From Antedon mediterranea (Eukaryota > Echinodermata > Crinoidea > Comatulida > Antedonidae): a stretch of DNA of 64,000 bases. The DNA is taken from contig NC_092672.1 in the NCBI RefSeq assembly GCF_964355755.1, forward strand, positions 21,822,501 through 21,886,500. The letters are read 5' to 3'. The notes under the pieces were generated by a model, which searched no databases, was not told the DNA's origin, and was given only the letters and a program-made list of their open reading frames with translations. Below, piece by piece: positions 1-10,145 of this stretch (position 1 is its first letter; each line of letters begins with the position of its first letter). Made by a program: the position numbers and the translations under genes.

Positions 1-3000
1 AATTGGAAGAGAATCTGGCACGTAGAAGCGCTGTGCGCGCTCTTTGAAATTTGTATAACTTTGACGAAAAAGATGAAAAAACTACTTTTTAACTTCATCT
101 GGCCATATGTTAACGTCACAACATCCGATAGGCTTGGTTTATAAATGAATTCATATCTACATTTCACCAGCTTTTATAATAAATTATAATCGTCAAGGTA
201 ACCTTCAATTCTGAAGAGCTGTAAGATATTCAAATTTACGGCGAAGGTGAAATTACACGACCTACGTTATTCAAGTTTTTACGCGTGATGACGTCATCAA
301 AATGAAAACACTGACAACTTAGAGAAAGATAAATAATTAAGTAAGCACACACTGAAATTTGTGCGAAAATCGGGCTCAAATAGCAGAGATGCGCTCTATT
401 GAATGTGATAACCTACACAAAACGGAAAAAAATCCTAATTTTTAAATTCAAGTGGCCATTTGATGACGTAATACCATTTTGTACGTCTAATGTTTATATA
501 CATTTATATCTACAACCTATTGGCTTCCATATTAAGTTAAAAAAATTGGGGGTCACCTGCCATTCTGAAGAGTTATATTCATTTTAAAAAGGCCTTAATT
601 TTTACAATTTTTTGCACTTTTGTGCAATTAATGTGCGCATTTTGTCATGTTGAACGTGCTCGTACAGCGTTATTTTAAGTCGGAATGGACTCAAAATCGG
701 AGAATGTACTAAGGATTGTGAGTAGAATGTGATGTTTACATCAAATTTTATTTTTAACGCTTTTTACGAATTGCGTGCGCAAAAACGTGTTTTTGCGCAG
801 TAATTTTTTGAAACACGCAAATGGCCTAATTCATGCTCTAAATTGATCAAAACTTAATTTTGACCTTTTTAAAACCTTTACGCGCAAATTCACGTGCATG
901 ACCTTGAGACGCGCCAGTTTTTATTTGCTAATATTTTTTACCTTGACCTGAAGTTTACGTATAGTGAATTTTATTGATATGTGATAAAGAGTTATGGAGA
1001 TATGATTGATAGTGTGATTTCACAAAATCGCGTATACCTGACGTCACGTTTGACTGATCACGCTGAAAAGCTTATTATGGCTAAGTTAAAGTATTTGAAA
1101 GACATTGTGAAATTGTTGTGATCATTGCTATTCAACTTTTTGAGATATTTGATGAACAAAAAGTGTACAGAAAGAAGAATAATAACAACTAGAATTTAAT
1201 TCGTCACTTTGACGAATTATAGGTGATCATTTTTATCATTTTAATGAAATTAACGTTTTTTCAACATGCACATACGTTAACATACGATCGTTAAAAGTTG
1301 ATACGCCATCCTATGTCATGATGCATATACACTCATAGTGCTGAGTTGTACCTATTATGTGTCATACAATATGTACAGTATATACTGTATATCTATATAC
1401 AGTGTAGCATAGGTGAAATTACGGGACCCACATCATGTTCTAATTTTTTGGTAAGATGGAATTATCAAAATAAACTCGAAGATCACAATTTCGAAAGATA
1501 ATGAATTAAGCAAATAAATATAAAGATGGGAAGAAAATTTGACACGTAGAAGCGCAATGCGCGCTCTTTGAAATGTGTATAACTTCGACTAAAGAAATTT
1601 AAAAACTACGTTTTAACTTCAACTGGCCATATGATAACATCACAACATCCGATAAGCTTAATTTTTATATTAATTCATATCTACATTTCATCAGCTTTCA
1701 TAATAAGTTATAATCTTCAAGGTCACCTTTAATTCTGAAGAGCTATAATATATTCAAATTTACGGTGTAGCTGAAATTACACGACCTACGTTATTTAAGT
1801 TTTTACGCGTGATGATGTCTTCAAAATAAAAATGTTGACAACTCCTGAAAAAGATAATTAATTGAGCAAGCACATACTAAAACTTCTGCGAAAATCGAGC
1901 TAAAATAACGGAGATGCGCTCTATTAAATGTGATAACCCATACAAAAAGATAAAAATTACTAATTTTTAAATTGAAGTGGCCATTTGATGACGTCATACC
2001 ATTTTGTACGTCTAATGTGTACATGAATATTTATCTACAACCCAATGGCTTCCCGAATAACTTAAAAAAATTGGGGGTCACCTGCCATTCTGAAGAGTTA
2101 TATTCATTTTAAAAAGGCCTTATTTTTCACCATTTTCATCACTTTGATGCAATTAATTTGCGCATTTTGACATTTTTAACCTGCTCGTATACTGTTATTT
2201 TAAGTCGGAACTGACTCAAATTTGGTGAATGTACTAAGGATGGTGAGTAGAATGCGATTTGTATAAAAAAATTGCAATTTTTACACTTTGTAAGTATCGC
2301 GCGCGCAAAATAATTTTTTTGCGCAGTAATTTTTTGAAACACGCAAATGGCCTAATTCATGCTCTAAATTGATTAAAACGTAATTTTGAGCTTTTTAAAT
2401 TTTTAATGCGCGATTTCACGCGCATGACCCTACGTGCGCGCGCGTTTTTATTTGCTAATATTTTTACCCTTGACCTGAAGTTTACGTGTAGTGAATTTTA
2501 TAAATATGTGATAATGAATTATGGATATATGATTGATAATGTGATTTCACAAAATGGCGTATACGTAACGTCACGGGTCAGTGATTTTGACGAATTATAG
2601 GTGATCATTTTTATTATTTTAATGAAATTAACATTTTTTAAACATGCACGTACGTTAACATACGATCGTAAAAAGTTGATGTACGCCATCCTATGACATG
2701 TTGCATATACACTTATAGCACTGAGTTGTACCTATTATGTTTCATATACAATATGTACAGTATATACTGTATATCTATATACAGTGTAGCATAGGTGAAA
2801 TTACGGGACCCACGTCGTGTTCTAAATTTTTGGTATGATGGAATTATCAAAATAAACTCAAAGATGAAAATTTCGAAAGATAATGAATTGAGCAAATAAA
2901 TATAAGGATTGGAAGAGAATTTGACACGTAGAAGCGCAATGCGCGCTCTTTGAAATTTGTATAACTTCAACTAAAGAAATTTAAAAACTACTTTTTAACT

Positions 3001-4087
3001 TCAACTGGCCATAAGATAACGTCACAACATCCGATAGGCTTAATTTTTATATGAATTCATATCTACATTTTATCAGCTTTCATAATAAGTTATAATCTTC
3101 AAGGTCACCTTTAATTCTGAAGAGCTGTAAGATATTCAAATGTATGGTGTAGCTGAAAATACACGACCTAGGTTATTCAAGTTTTTACGCATGATGACGT
3201 CATCAAAATGAAAATGTTGACAACTCATGAGAAAGATAATTAATTGAGCAAGCACATACTAAAAGTTGAGCTAAAATTGGGTTCAAATAACGGAGATGCG
3301 CTCTATTGAATGTGATAACCCACACAAAAAGATAAAAATTAATAATTTTTAAATTCAAGTGGCCATTTGATGACGTCATACCATTTTGTACGTCTAATGT
3401 GTATATACATTTATATCTACAACTCATTGGCTTCCATATTAAGTTAAAAAAATTGGGGGTCATCTTCCATTCTGAAGAGTTATATTCATTTTAAAAGGGC
3501 CCTACTATTTACCATTTTTAGCACTTTTGTACAATTAATGTGCGCATTTTGTCATGTTTAACGTGCTCGTATACCGTTATTTTAAGTCGGACTGGACTCA
3601 AAATCGGAGAATGTACTAAGGATTGTGTGTAGAATGTGATGTATACATCACATTTTATTTTTTACGCTTTTTAAGGATTGCGTGCGCAAAAACGTATTTT
3701 TGCGCAGTAATTTTTTGAAACACGCAATTGGCCTAATTCATACTCTAAATTGATCAAAACCTAATTTTGAGCTTTTTAAAATCTTTACGCGCGATTTCAC
3801 GTGCATGACCTTGAGAAGCGCGAGTTTTTATTTGCTAATATTTTTTACCTTGACCTGAAATTTACGTGTAGTGAATTTCATAAATATGTGATAATCAATT
3901 ATGGACATATGATTGATAATGTGATTTCACAAAATCGCGTATACGTGACGTCATGGTTGAGTGATCACGCTGAAAAGCTTATTATGGCTAAGTTAAAGTA
4001 TTTGAAAGACATTGTGAAATTTTTGTGATCATTGTTATTCAACTTTTTGAGATAATTGCTAAACAAAAGTGTACAGAAAGAAGAATA
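1..4087. repeat. Left tandem array, ~1.4-1.5 kb units
   Basis: Three head-to-tail units can be phased on the motif CACGTAGAAGCGC plus GCGCTCTTTGAAA, which recurs near 20, 1541 and 2924, giving periods of about 1524 and 1382 bp. The first unit carries about 140 bp near its end (about 1050-1210) that the second unit lacks. Each unit holds two diverged copies of a ~350-bp module (GCGCTCT, GGCCAT, TGACGTCA-like site, ATCTACA, CTTCCA or similar, TCTGAAGAG). Perfect TGACGTCA palindromes occur at 288, 1039, 3194, 3370 and 3946. Small open frames here are short and not conserved as protein. The same superfamily occupies 51.2-64 kb. Confidence 0.9.
1197..1233. repeat. Unit-junction hairpin and arm, left array
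   Basis: AATTCGTCACTTTGACGAATT is a perfect inverted repeat with a CTT loop. It is preceded by CTAG (1189 area) and followed by ATAGGTGATCATTT, the arm that reappears inside the terminal hairpins at 4088-4272. The junction near 2590 keeps only TGACGAATTATAGGTGATCA, so the left half of the hairpin is lost there. Confidence 0.8.
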
Positions 4088-4272
4088 ATAACAATAATAA
4101 TAATAAAGATTTTGTACAATAACAATAGGTGATCATTTTATTCTAAATGATCACCTAATAAAGATTTTGTACAATAACAATAGGTGATCATTTTATTCTA
4201 AATGATCACCTAATAACAATAAAGATTTTGTACAATAACAATAGGTGATCATTTTATTCTAAATGATCACCT
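4088..4272. repeat. Three-copy hairpin minisatellite closing the left array
   Basis: A ~57-65 bp unit repeats three times: AAAGATTTTGTACAATAACA followed by a perfect inverted repeat with 13-bp arms (TAGGTGATCATTT and its complement) around the loop TATTCT. The arm is the same word found at the 5' side of left-array units (about 1218 and 2599). The third copy runs directly into truncated LTR sequence at 4273. Confidence 0.9.
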
Positions 4273-4413
4273 AATTAACATGTACTTACACACTGTGATT
4301 CTCAAATAGAGACACGTCAAAGATATAAAAAGAAATGAAACTTGTAAACGAAAAGCATATAAAAGCTTGTGGACTTCTCTCAGTGAATGCTACTGTATTA
4401 CTAATACTTTATA
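4273..4413 (-). repeat. Residual 3' LTR fragment of BEL copy 1
   Basis: 141 bp matching 9759-9899 almost base for base. It is flanked by the hairpin minisatellite on one side and fused to the integrase region on the other, so both ends of the LTR are absent. It lacks the polyadenylation-signal part and the outer U3 end. Confidence 0.85.
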
Positions 4414-6069
4414 GATTACCGCCCATCGTTTGCTATTGGCACTTCCACCCCTGGTACGTCTAGAAGTCACATTCCAGGGTCCAAAGACGTCTATGCCCAC
4501 ACTGGTAAACGGAGGTAATGGTGTGATGCGGTCTAGTGGTAAGTCTGCCATCTTCTGTGTCGCAGTTTTGCCTCTTAATTTCCTGCAGGTCACACACTTG
4601 TATATCATTGTTGAAACAAGCCGTTTTCCTCCAATAAACCAATATCCACCGGATCGTATTGCTCCTTCAGTTATGTGACGACCTTGATGGGCCACTCTGC
4701 GGTGATGATACCTAGCAATCAAGGTTGCCACATGGTTATCCGCTGGTAGAATTATTGGATGTTTTTGGTTGTAATCTATCTCTAGATTTTCAGAGCGCCC
4801 TCCGATTCTAAGTAGCCCGTCGTCTCCCAAAATAGGATCTAACTTTCGAAGAGTGCTGGTCTTTGGTAATGGACGTCTCCTTTTTAGACATGCAATTTCA
4901 TCTAGGTACGTCTCTTCTTGGACCGCCTGCACCACAACGATTCTGGCTGCGCTAATCTCCTCTAGTGTTATCTGGGAAGTAAACATTCCCCATCCGTTGT
5001 TCTCTTTCAACTTGAACGAAGCTGCCACCTTCTTAAGTTTTGCTATTACAAGTAACAGTCTTTGCCAATCAGAAAAACGTTTAAAACGTGAGTTGCCAAG
5101 TCGTGGCTCGACGGTATGTGTTGACATTGTGGTGACAGTAGGTCTCACTTCGTCATCTTCATCCGGATCTATCAAGTCAAATGTGTTTTCAGGAACTGAT
5201 GTCTGTGGCCCGCCAGTCTGGACGATGATTGGGCCATCGAACCAGTTGCTGCAAATGAGAGCATCTGGAGCAGTTGGTCTTGAGGCAAAGTCTGCAGGGT
5301 TGCTCTCAGTTGCTACATAGTGCCATTGACTTGGAGATGTTGATCTTGTGATCCGGTTGATTCTATTTGCTACATAAACATAGAAGCGGCGTTTGTTATT
5401 ATTTATGTAACCAAGCACTACACGACTGTCCGTATAAAATTTCACCGTATCAAAGCGGATGTCCATTTCATCTTTTATGAGTTCGAACATTTCAGTCGCT
5501 AATACCGCAGCACACAATTCCAATCTAGGAACTGTGTGAGCTGGTTTGGGAGCTACCTTGCTTTTGGATAAAACGAACCCAGTGTGACGGCCTACTTCGC
5601 TGGTCACAGTAAGATAGGTGACAGCTCCGATAGCTTGAGTTGACGCATCTGAGAAAATACTCAACTCTTTTCTCGTAGCCAGTTTTACTGAAGTTTGTAC
5701 ATAACATCTTGGTACCTTAAGATTTTCCAGGTGGACTAGTGACTGTTTCCAACTGTCCCACTCTTCTTTGTATTCTGGATTAAGAGGAGTGTCCCAATCG
5801 ACAGTTCCGGAGCTTAACTTTCTCACAAGGATTTTCCCTTGTAGAGTGATTGGTGATACAAGACCTAATGGGTCAAATAGGCTGTTGACCACAGACAAAA
5901 CTCTCCTTCTAGTGTATTCATCATTCTTTTGTGCTGATATCTTGAAGGTGAAGCTGTCTGTTTCCAAGTCCCATGATACCCCGAGACTTCGTTGGCATGG
6001 TGGAGTTTCGCTTTTCAGATTGATGTTTTGTAAGTCTTTGGCCTTGTCTGCTTCGTCCAAAGCAGCCAT
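4390..6069 (-). pseudogene. BEL/Pao pol, RNase H-integrase part, copy 1 (truncated)
   Basis: The 559-residue open frame covers the segment after the RT catalytic motif: an RNase H-like region (FSDAST, then LELCAAVLATEMFEL, then FYTDSRVVLGY and ESNPADFASR), the integrase zinc domain (HH..CVTCRKLRG) and the first catalytic Asp of integrase in VGIDVFGPW. Shortly after that Asp, at NSKRWAVI, the frame runs into LTR-derived sequence and ends in 7 unrelated residues. The second Asp and the Glu of the integrase triad and the DUF5641-like C-terminus are missing, removed by the ~1.07 kb deletion. The Met at 6069 is only the first in-frame Met; the frame is open a little further upstream and belongs to a polyprotein whose reading frame is broken there. 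Family assignment is firm; loss of function is inferred. Confidence 0.9.
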
Positions 6070-9000
6070 TACTTGTCCACTGTTGGACGCTATTTTGTGA
6101 AGGTGTAAGTTGCTTTTGTATTAAGGCAATTGCTTCTTCTGCAGTAGGTAATGATGTTAGTCCGTCATCAACGTAAAAATTACGCAAAATATACTGACTT
6201 GCTTCCGAACCATATTTTTGTTCGTATTCTTTTGCTGTTCTGCCCATACAATAGATAGACACTGATGGTGATGGGGTGTTACCAAACACGTGGACTTTCA
6301 TTCGGTAATCAATTACTTCGTTATCCATGTTGTTGTCCTTGAACCACATGAATCTAAGATAGTCACAATGATCTTCTCGAACATTGAAGCAGTAGAACAT
6401 CTGTTCAACATCAGCTGTCACTGCAATTGGTTCTTTCCTGAATCTCAAGAGGACACCCAGCAAGGAGTTGTTGAGGTCAGGACCACTCAACAGAACTTTG
6501 TTGAGAGATATACCTTTCGACTCTGCACTTGAATCAAACACCACCCTTATTTTTTCTGGTTTCTGTGGGTGATAAACTCCAAACATGGGGAGGTACCATC
6601 GTTCTTTTCCTTCTTCCATAGGCGGTGCTACTTCTGCATGTTTGTTTTTTACCATGTTTCCAATAAATTCAATGAATTGTTTCTTCTGTTCCGGTTTTTT
6701 ATTTAAGGTTTTGCACAAACTATTGAATCTTCGTTGAGCCAGATCACGATTGTCTGGTAGAGGTTGTCTTAACGGCTTGAATGGTAGAGGAGCTACCCAA
6801 CTACCCTTGTCATCCCTGAATGCATTATTGTCCATTATGTTCATGAACTGACGATCCTCAACAGACATTGCAGGCTTATCATCGTTTTCTCCAACATTAA
6901 ATACTGTTCGTCCTATTTCAGGCTCGTTGTCGTTTTGCTCGCTCAAGTGGATTGCATTAGGGCAGGTTGGAAACTGTGTTACGTTCGCCTTATATACATT
7001 GGTTTGCTCCAGCGGCAGCTGAACTTCGTCTAAACATGTTTCGCCGACAATTACCCAACCTAGATCGAGTCGTTGAGCGTAAGGAGCATTGTCTGGGCCA
7101 TTTATCTGCTCTCTGACTTTGTGCGCTTGTACTACATCTCTGCCAATCAAGAGCAAGATTGGTATTTGGTGATCAACCTCTTCCATTTGATTTGCGATTT
7201 CGTTTAGATGAGGGTGATGAAGATCAATATCAGGGGATGGTATTTCTTCCCTGTTACCGGGAATCATTTCACATTCTCTTATGTACGGTATCTTTATCAA
7301 TGTTTTGCCGTCCATAGATCGAATACACATCTTGTTGGTTGATCTTCCCAACGTTTGAACACTTCCTGAGCAGGTACGTAAGGTAAAGGAAGTAGGTTTT
7401 GATGTGTTCCGGAAGTGGTCGAATAATTGTGGTTTTGCCAGTGTCCCATTACTCTGGTCGTCAATGACTGCATAAACCACAAGCGCTTCAGCTTCACGGT
7501 TTTCGGGGAAAATCAGTAACTTGCAAATTTTGGAACACGAACGTCCGCCAGGAATGTTTTTGCACACTTGAGTGCAAAGCGGTGAGAGTGAAGGTTTGAC
7601 ACCATCTTCTCTCTCCTCGCCGTCTTGTTGTGAGGTTGAAGCAAGAGCATCTTGCTGTGGAGGTGATTCTTGGACTGCAGTGTTGTTTGAAGTGGCGTCT
7701 GGATGCATGGCGGTGATATGCCTCTTGCTTTTACATACTACACACTCAATCGCTTCTTTGCAGTCACGGGCTTGATGTGTGTTTGATGCGCAGCATTTGT
7801 AACAAAGGTTACACTCCTTCAGCAGAGCTTTCCTCTCTTCTATTGGTTTCTGCTTGAAGGAACGGCACTTTGCCAAAGTGTGTCTAGCTTTGTGTATCGG
7901 ACACCAATTATTCAGTCTCTCTGCAGTCTCTTTTTTGCCATGTGGCATTGGGCCAACATTTGTTCTATTCACGGCAAGTGATCTTGGGGGTGGTTTGTTG
8001 TTGCGTGCAGGCTTCTCTGACACAGGTGATTGGAAACTGGGGTCTTTTCGCATATCCGCCTGATTGGTTACAAAATCCACAAAAACTTTGAATGGAGGGA
8101 AGGTAACCTTCTTTTCCGTCTTATACTGTGTTCCCTTTGACATCCACCTTTCTTGAAGGTTATAAGGCAATTTTGTAACTATCGGATTTACACCATGTGC
8201 TGAGTCCAGTGACAGTAATCCGGAGTACAGTCCTTCTTCTTTTGCACAGTTTACTTCAAGAAGAAGGTGTTTAAGCTCACGAAGCTTCAGGTGGTCCCTG
8301 AATTGGAACTTTGGAAATTCTTCAAGTCGTTGAAGTAGGTCCCTTTCAATGACTTCTGGAGCACCATACGTTTTGTCCAGATTTTCCCATACCATGTGTA
8401 AACCTTTTTCGGGATTATTTACATTGATGGCTCTAAGAGGCATCACAAGTTGTAACGACTGCTCCCCTAACCACTTTGTAATTAGATCGAGTTCTTGAGA
8501 CGATGACAAGCGCAGGTCATTGGTGACTCTCTTGAACGATGCCTTCCAAGGTCTATAGTTGGCTGTCTTGTCATCGAATTTGAGAAGACCTGACGCTACA
8601 AGCTCTTTCCGCATAAGATGATTTGTCAATGCATCAACTGCTGGGAAACTGGAATGGTCGACAGGTTGAGATGTTGGTAACTGCATTGATTGCCGTTGTG
8701 GTTCTTCCTGAGGGATGGGTGTGAAATGTCTGGTCACATAGTTTTCCGTGCGTTGATCTGAATTCTGAGGAGGCGGCAGGCCTAGCCGGTCAGATAAACT
8801 TGTGGTGTGGCTCGGAGGTCTAAATTCAATTTCATTATCTTCGTAGGCTGCCGCTTCTGCTGTTGCCACGGCGGCTTCTTTTTCAGCTTGAAGAAGATAG
8901 AAGTCTGCTTGTTGTTGAGCCTTTTGCCTTTCCAGTTCGGCTTCTTTACGCATAATTTCTGCTTCTCTTCGGGCAAACTGGAGTTTGGCTTTAGTAATTT

Positions 9001-9220
9001 CAGCTCTTGCACGTGCTCGTGCAGAGCTGGTTGTCGATGATTGAGTACTGACATGATCATCTTCTGGAGACTGTCGTTGTGCAGGTAGCAATGGCTGCTG
9101 TTGGTGACTTGTCACGATAGATGCAAGCCTTGGTTCCGATGCTGATAGTCGATTTATTCTGTCCAATCGACAATCTTCTTGACTACCTAAGTTGTAGTTT
9201 CTTCCGGATCTTGTAGACAT
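5921..9220 (-). CDS. BEL/Pao Gag-protease-RT polyprotein, copy 1
   Basis: 1099 residues. Residues ~70-130 are a charged Ala/Glu/Lys-rich coiled coil. Residues ~200-400 match the DUF1759-type Gag core (FDDKTANYRPWKASFKRV). Cys/His knuckles lie at ~440-505 (CPIH, CNLCYKCC...H...C, CVVC). A DUF1758-type aspartic protease follows, with AVIDDQS at ~585. The RT contains VVFDSSAE, TADVEQMF and the catalytic YVDD at ~1016-1019. From ~1037 the protein reads 63 residues out of frame to a stop, while the proper continuation lies in another frame (frame of 4390-6069). Copy 2 has the same frame break at the same place. The start MSTRSGRNYN is about 70 bp inside the putative primer site. Uninterrupted through Gag and protease, unlike copy 2. 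Confidence 0.92.
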   Translation of the reverse strand: MSTRSGRNYNLGSQEDCRLDRINRLSASEPRLASIVTSHQQQPLLPAQRQSPEDDHVSTQSSTTSSARARARAEITKAKLQFARREAEIMRKEAELERQKAQQQADFYLLQAEKEAAVATAEAAAYEDNEIEFRPPSHTTSLSDRLGLPPPQNSDQRTENYVTRHFTPIPQEEPQRQSMQLPTSQPVDHSSFPAVDALTNHLMRKELVASGLLKFDDKTANYRPWKASFKRVTNDLRLSSSQELDLITKWLGEQSLQLVMPLRAINVNNPEKGLHMVWENLDKTYGAPEVIERDLLQRLEEFPKFQFRDHLKLRELKHLLLEVNCAKEEGLYSGLLSLDSAHGVNPIVTKLPYNLQERWMSKGTQYKTEKKVTFPPFKVFVDFVTNQADMRKDPSFQSPVSEKPARNNKPPPRSLAVNRTNVGPMPHGKKETAERLNNWCPIHKARHTLAKCRSFKQKPIEERKALLKECNLCYKCCASNTHQARDCKEAIECVVCKSKRHITAMHPDATSNNTAVQESPPQQDALASTSQQDGEEREDGVKPSLSPLCTQVCKNIPGGRSCSKICKLLIFPENREAEALVVYAVIDDQSNGTLAKPQLFDHFRNTSKPTSFTLRTCSGSVQTLGRSTNKMCIRSMDGKTLIKIPYIRECEMIPGNREEIPSPDIDLHHPHLNEIANQMEEVDHQIPILLLIGRDVVQAHKVREQINGPDNAPYAQRLDLGWVIVGETCLDEVQLPLEQTNVYKANVTQFPTCPNAIHLSEQNDNEPEIGRTVFNVGENDDKPAMSVEDRQFMNIMDNNAFRDDKGSWVAPLPFKPLRQPLPDNRDLAQRRFNSLCKTLNKKPEQKKQFIEFIGNMVKNKHAEVAPPMEEGKERWYLPMFGVYHPQKPEKIRVVFDSSAESKGISLNKVLLSGPDLNNSLLGVLLRFRKEPIAVTADVEQMFYCFNVREDHCDYLRFMWFKDNNMDNEVIDYRMKVHVFGNTPSPSVSIYCMGRTAKEYEQKYGSEASQYILRNFYVDDGLTSLPTAEEAIALIQKQLTPSQNSVQQWTSNGCFGRSRQGQRLTKHQSEKRNSTMPTKSRGIMGLGNRQLHLQDISTKE

Positions 9221-9336
9221 GTTGAAGGTTGAGTAGTGTTTTTACTGTGCTGCCCTCGATAACGGTCGCGTCTTCTAGACAGCCAGATCCAAATAAGACA
9301 CTAGATGTACATATAGTTAGAGTTTCGTTACTAACG

Positions 9337-9342
9337 TTTATT
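9337..9342 (-). terminator. Putative LTR polyadenylation signal
   Basis: AATAAA on the minus strand, followed about 30-45 nt later by a GT-rich stretch (GTGTCTTATTTGG). The same signal is present in the LTR of copy 2. It supports the long-LTR interpretation, in which the LTR reaches close to the Gag start. Confidence 0.4.
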
Positions 9343-9892
9343 ATGCGTCGTATCGTAGTATATTATATTGGTAAAACTGTGGAGGATTACAAAGAAAAAC
9401 ATTATCTAGACTACATTAAAAATAGCAATACAGCGTACAAACATTGTATTTAGCTGTTTAAGCAAAAAAGGTAACGTAAATGCTAATCATATATAACTGC
9501 TATACTAACCTAAATTAATTAATATCTTTAATTGCTATAACATTTCAACAAAGGTTGAGGCATCAATGGTAGAATTATGCCTTATATGCATTAAGACTAG
9601 GAATGAATTAACAATAAATCATCGTCCTAGATTGTAGACTGTAATTATTAAAATAGATACTGTACATATATAGCCAGTACTATATAAAGTAGTAACTTGA
9701 TTAAATAATATATATGGACCTATATATGGCCTAATTAAAAGTTAAAATAACAATTATAAATTAACATGTACTTACACACTGTGATTCTCAAATAGAGACA
9801 CGTCAAAGATATAAAAAGAAATGAAACTTGTAAACGAAAAGCATATAAAAGCTTGTGGACTTCTCTCAGTGAATGCTACTGTATTACTAATA

Positions 9893-9899
9893 CTTTATA
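9893..9899 (-). promoter_or_regulatory. Putative TATA box in BEL LTR
   Basis: TATAAAG on the minus strand, with CATTCACTG about 25 nt downstream as a possible initiator. It is duplicated in the other full LTR near 16447-16453. Position inside the LTR upstream of the AATAAA at 9337-9342 is consistent with U3-R order. Assigned by pattern only. Confidence 0.4.
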
Positions 9900-10145
9900 C
9901 TGTACAATGTACAAATTAAGTCAATGCATTGGAATGTCCAAATCTAAACAAGTGCCTTAATGATAATACAGTGTGGTACTCCAGGTCAAAACTAGGAGTA
10001 ACCATGGTAACAATTAAAGTTGCAATAAATTCAATAGTGTACCGACTACATTTTATATTAAGGATAACTATACTAAATAAATTTGTAAGGAAATTTATTT
10101 GGAGACAAAATACTCCTCGTCTGGCATAACTCATGTCATAACTAA

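Larger units (their letters stand above)
4273..10112 (-). mobile_element. BEL/Pao LTR retrotransposon, copy 1 (3'-deleted)
   Basis: Minus-strand element with gag, protease, RT, RNase H and partial integrase. Its 5' LTR is the block at about 9292-10112, shared with copy 2. Its 3' end is damaged: bases 4273-4413 match 9759-9899 inside the LTR, and 4414 onward matches 10968 onward in integrase. About 1068 bp (9900-10967 of the copy 2 equivalent) is therefore missing, with at most a 1-bp overlap at the join. The outer end of the 3' LTR is missing too, because homology stops at 4273. The internal region is offset 6554 bp from copy 2 and nearly identical to it. This copy cannot encode a complete integrase. 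Confidence 0.92.
9292..10112 (-). repeat. Shared LTR between the two BEL copies
   Basis: This block is the 5' LTR of copy 1 and the 3' LTR of copy 2. Its high-coordinate edge is fixed near 10112, where 9892-10112 stops matching 16446-16666. On the minus strand it abuts a purine-rich GACGAGGAG tract, a plausible polypurine tract. The low edge is inferred from the putative primer site: TGG occurs on the minus strand at 9289-9291 and 9283-9285, so the exact end is uncertain by several bases and the priming tRNA was not identified. Length is about 820 bp. Confidence 0.75.

Noticed and set aside
4430-5320. Plus-strand open frames opposite BEL pol (and their copies at 10804-11874)
   Set aside because: They are antisense shadows of a recognised polyprotein and are present in both copies only because the copies are nearly identical.
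5921-6069. Programmed frameshift between RT and RNase H in BEL
   Set aside because: The break lies in mid-RT where this family is normally continuous, and a few residues appear to be missing, so a deletion in a common ancestor is more likely. Only a survey of intact copies could reopen this.
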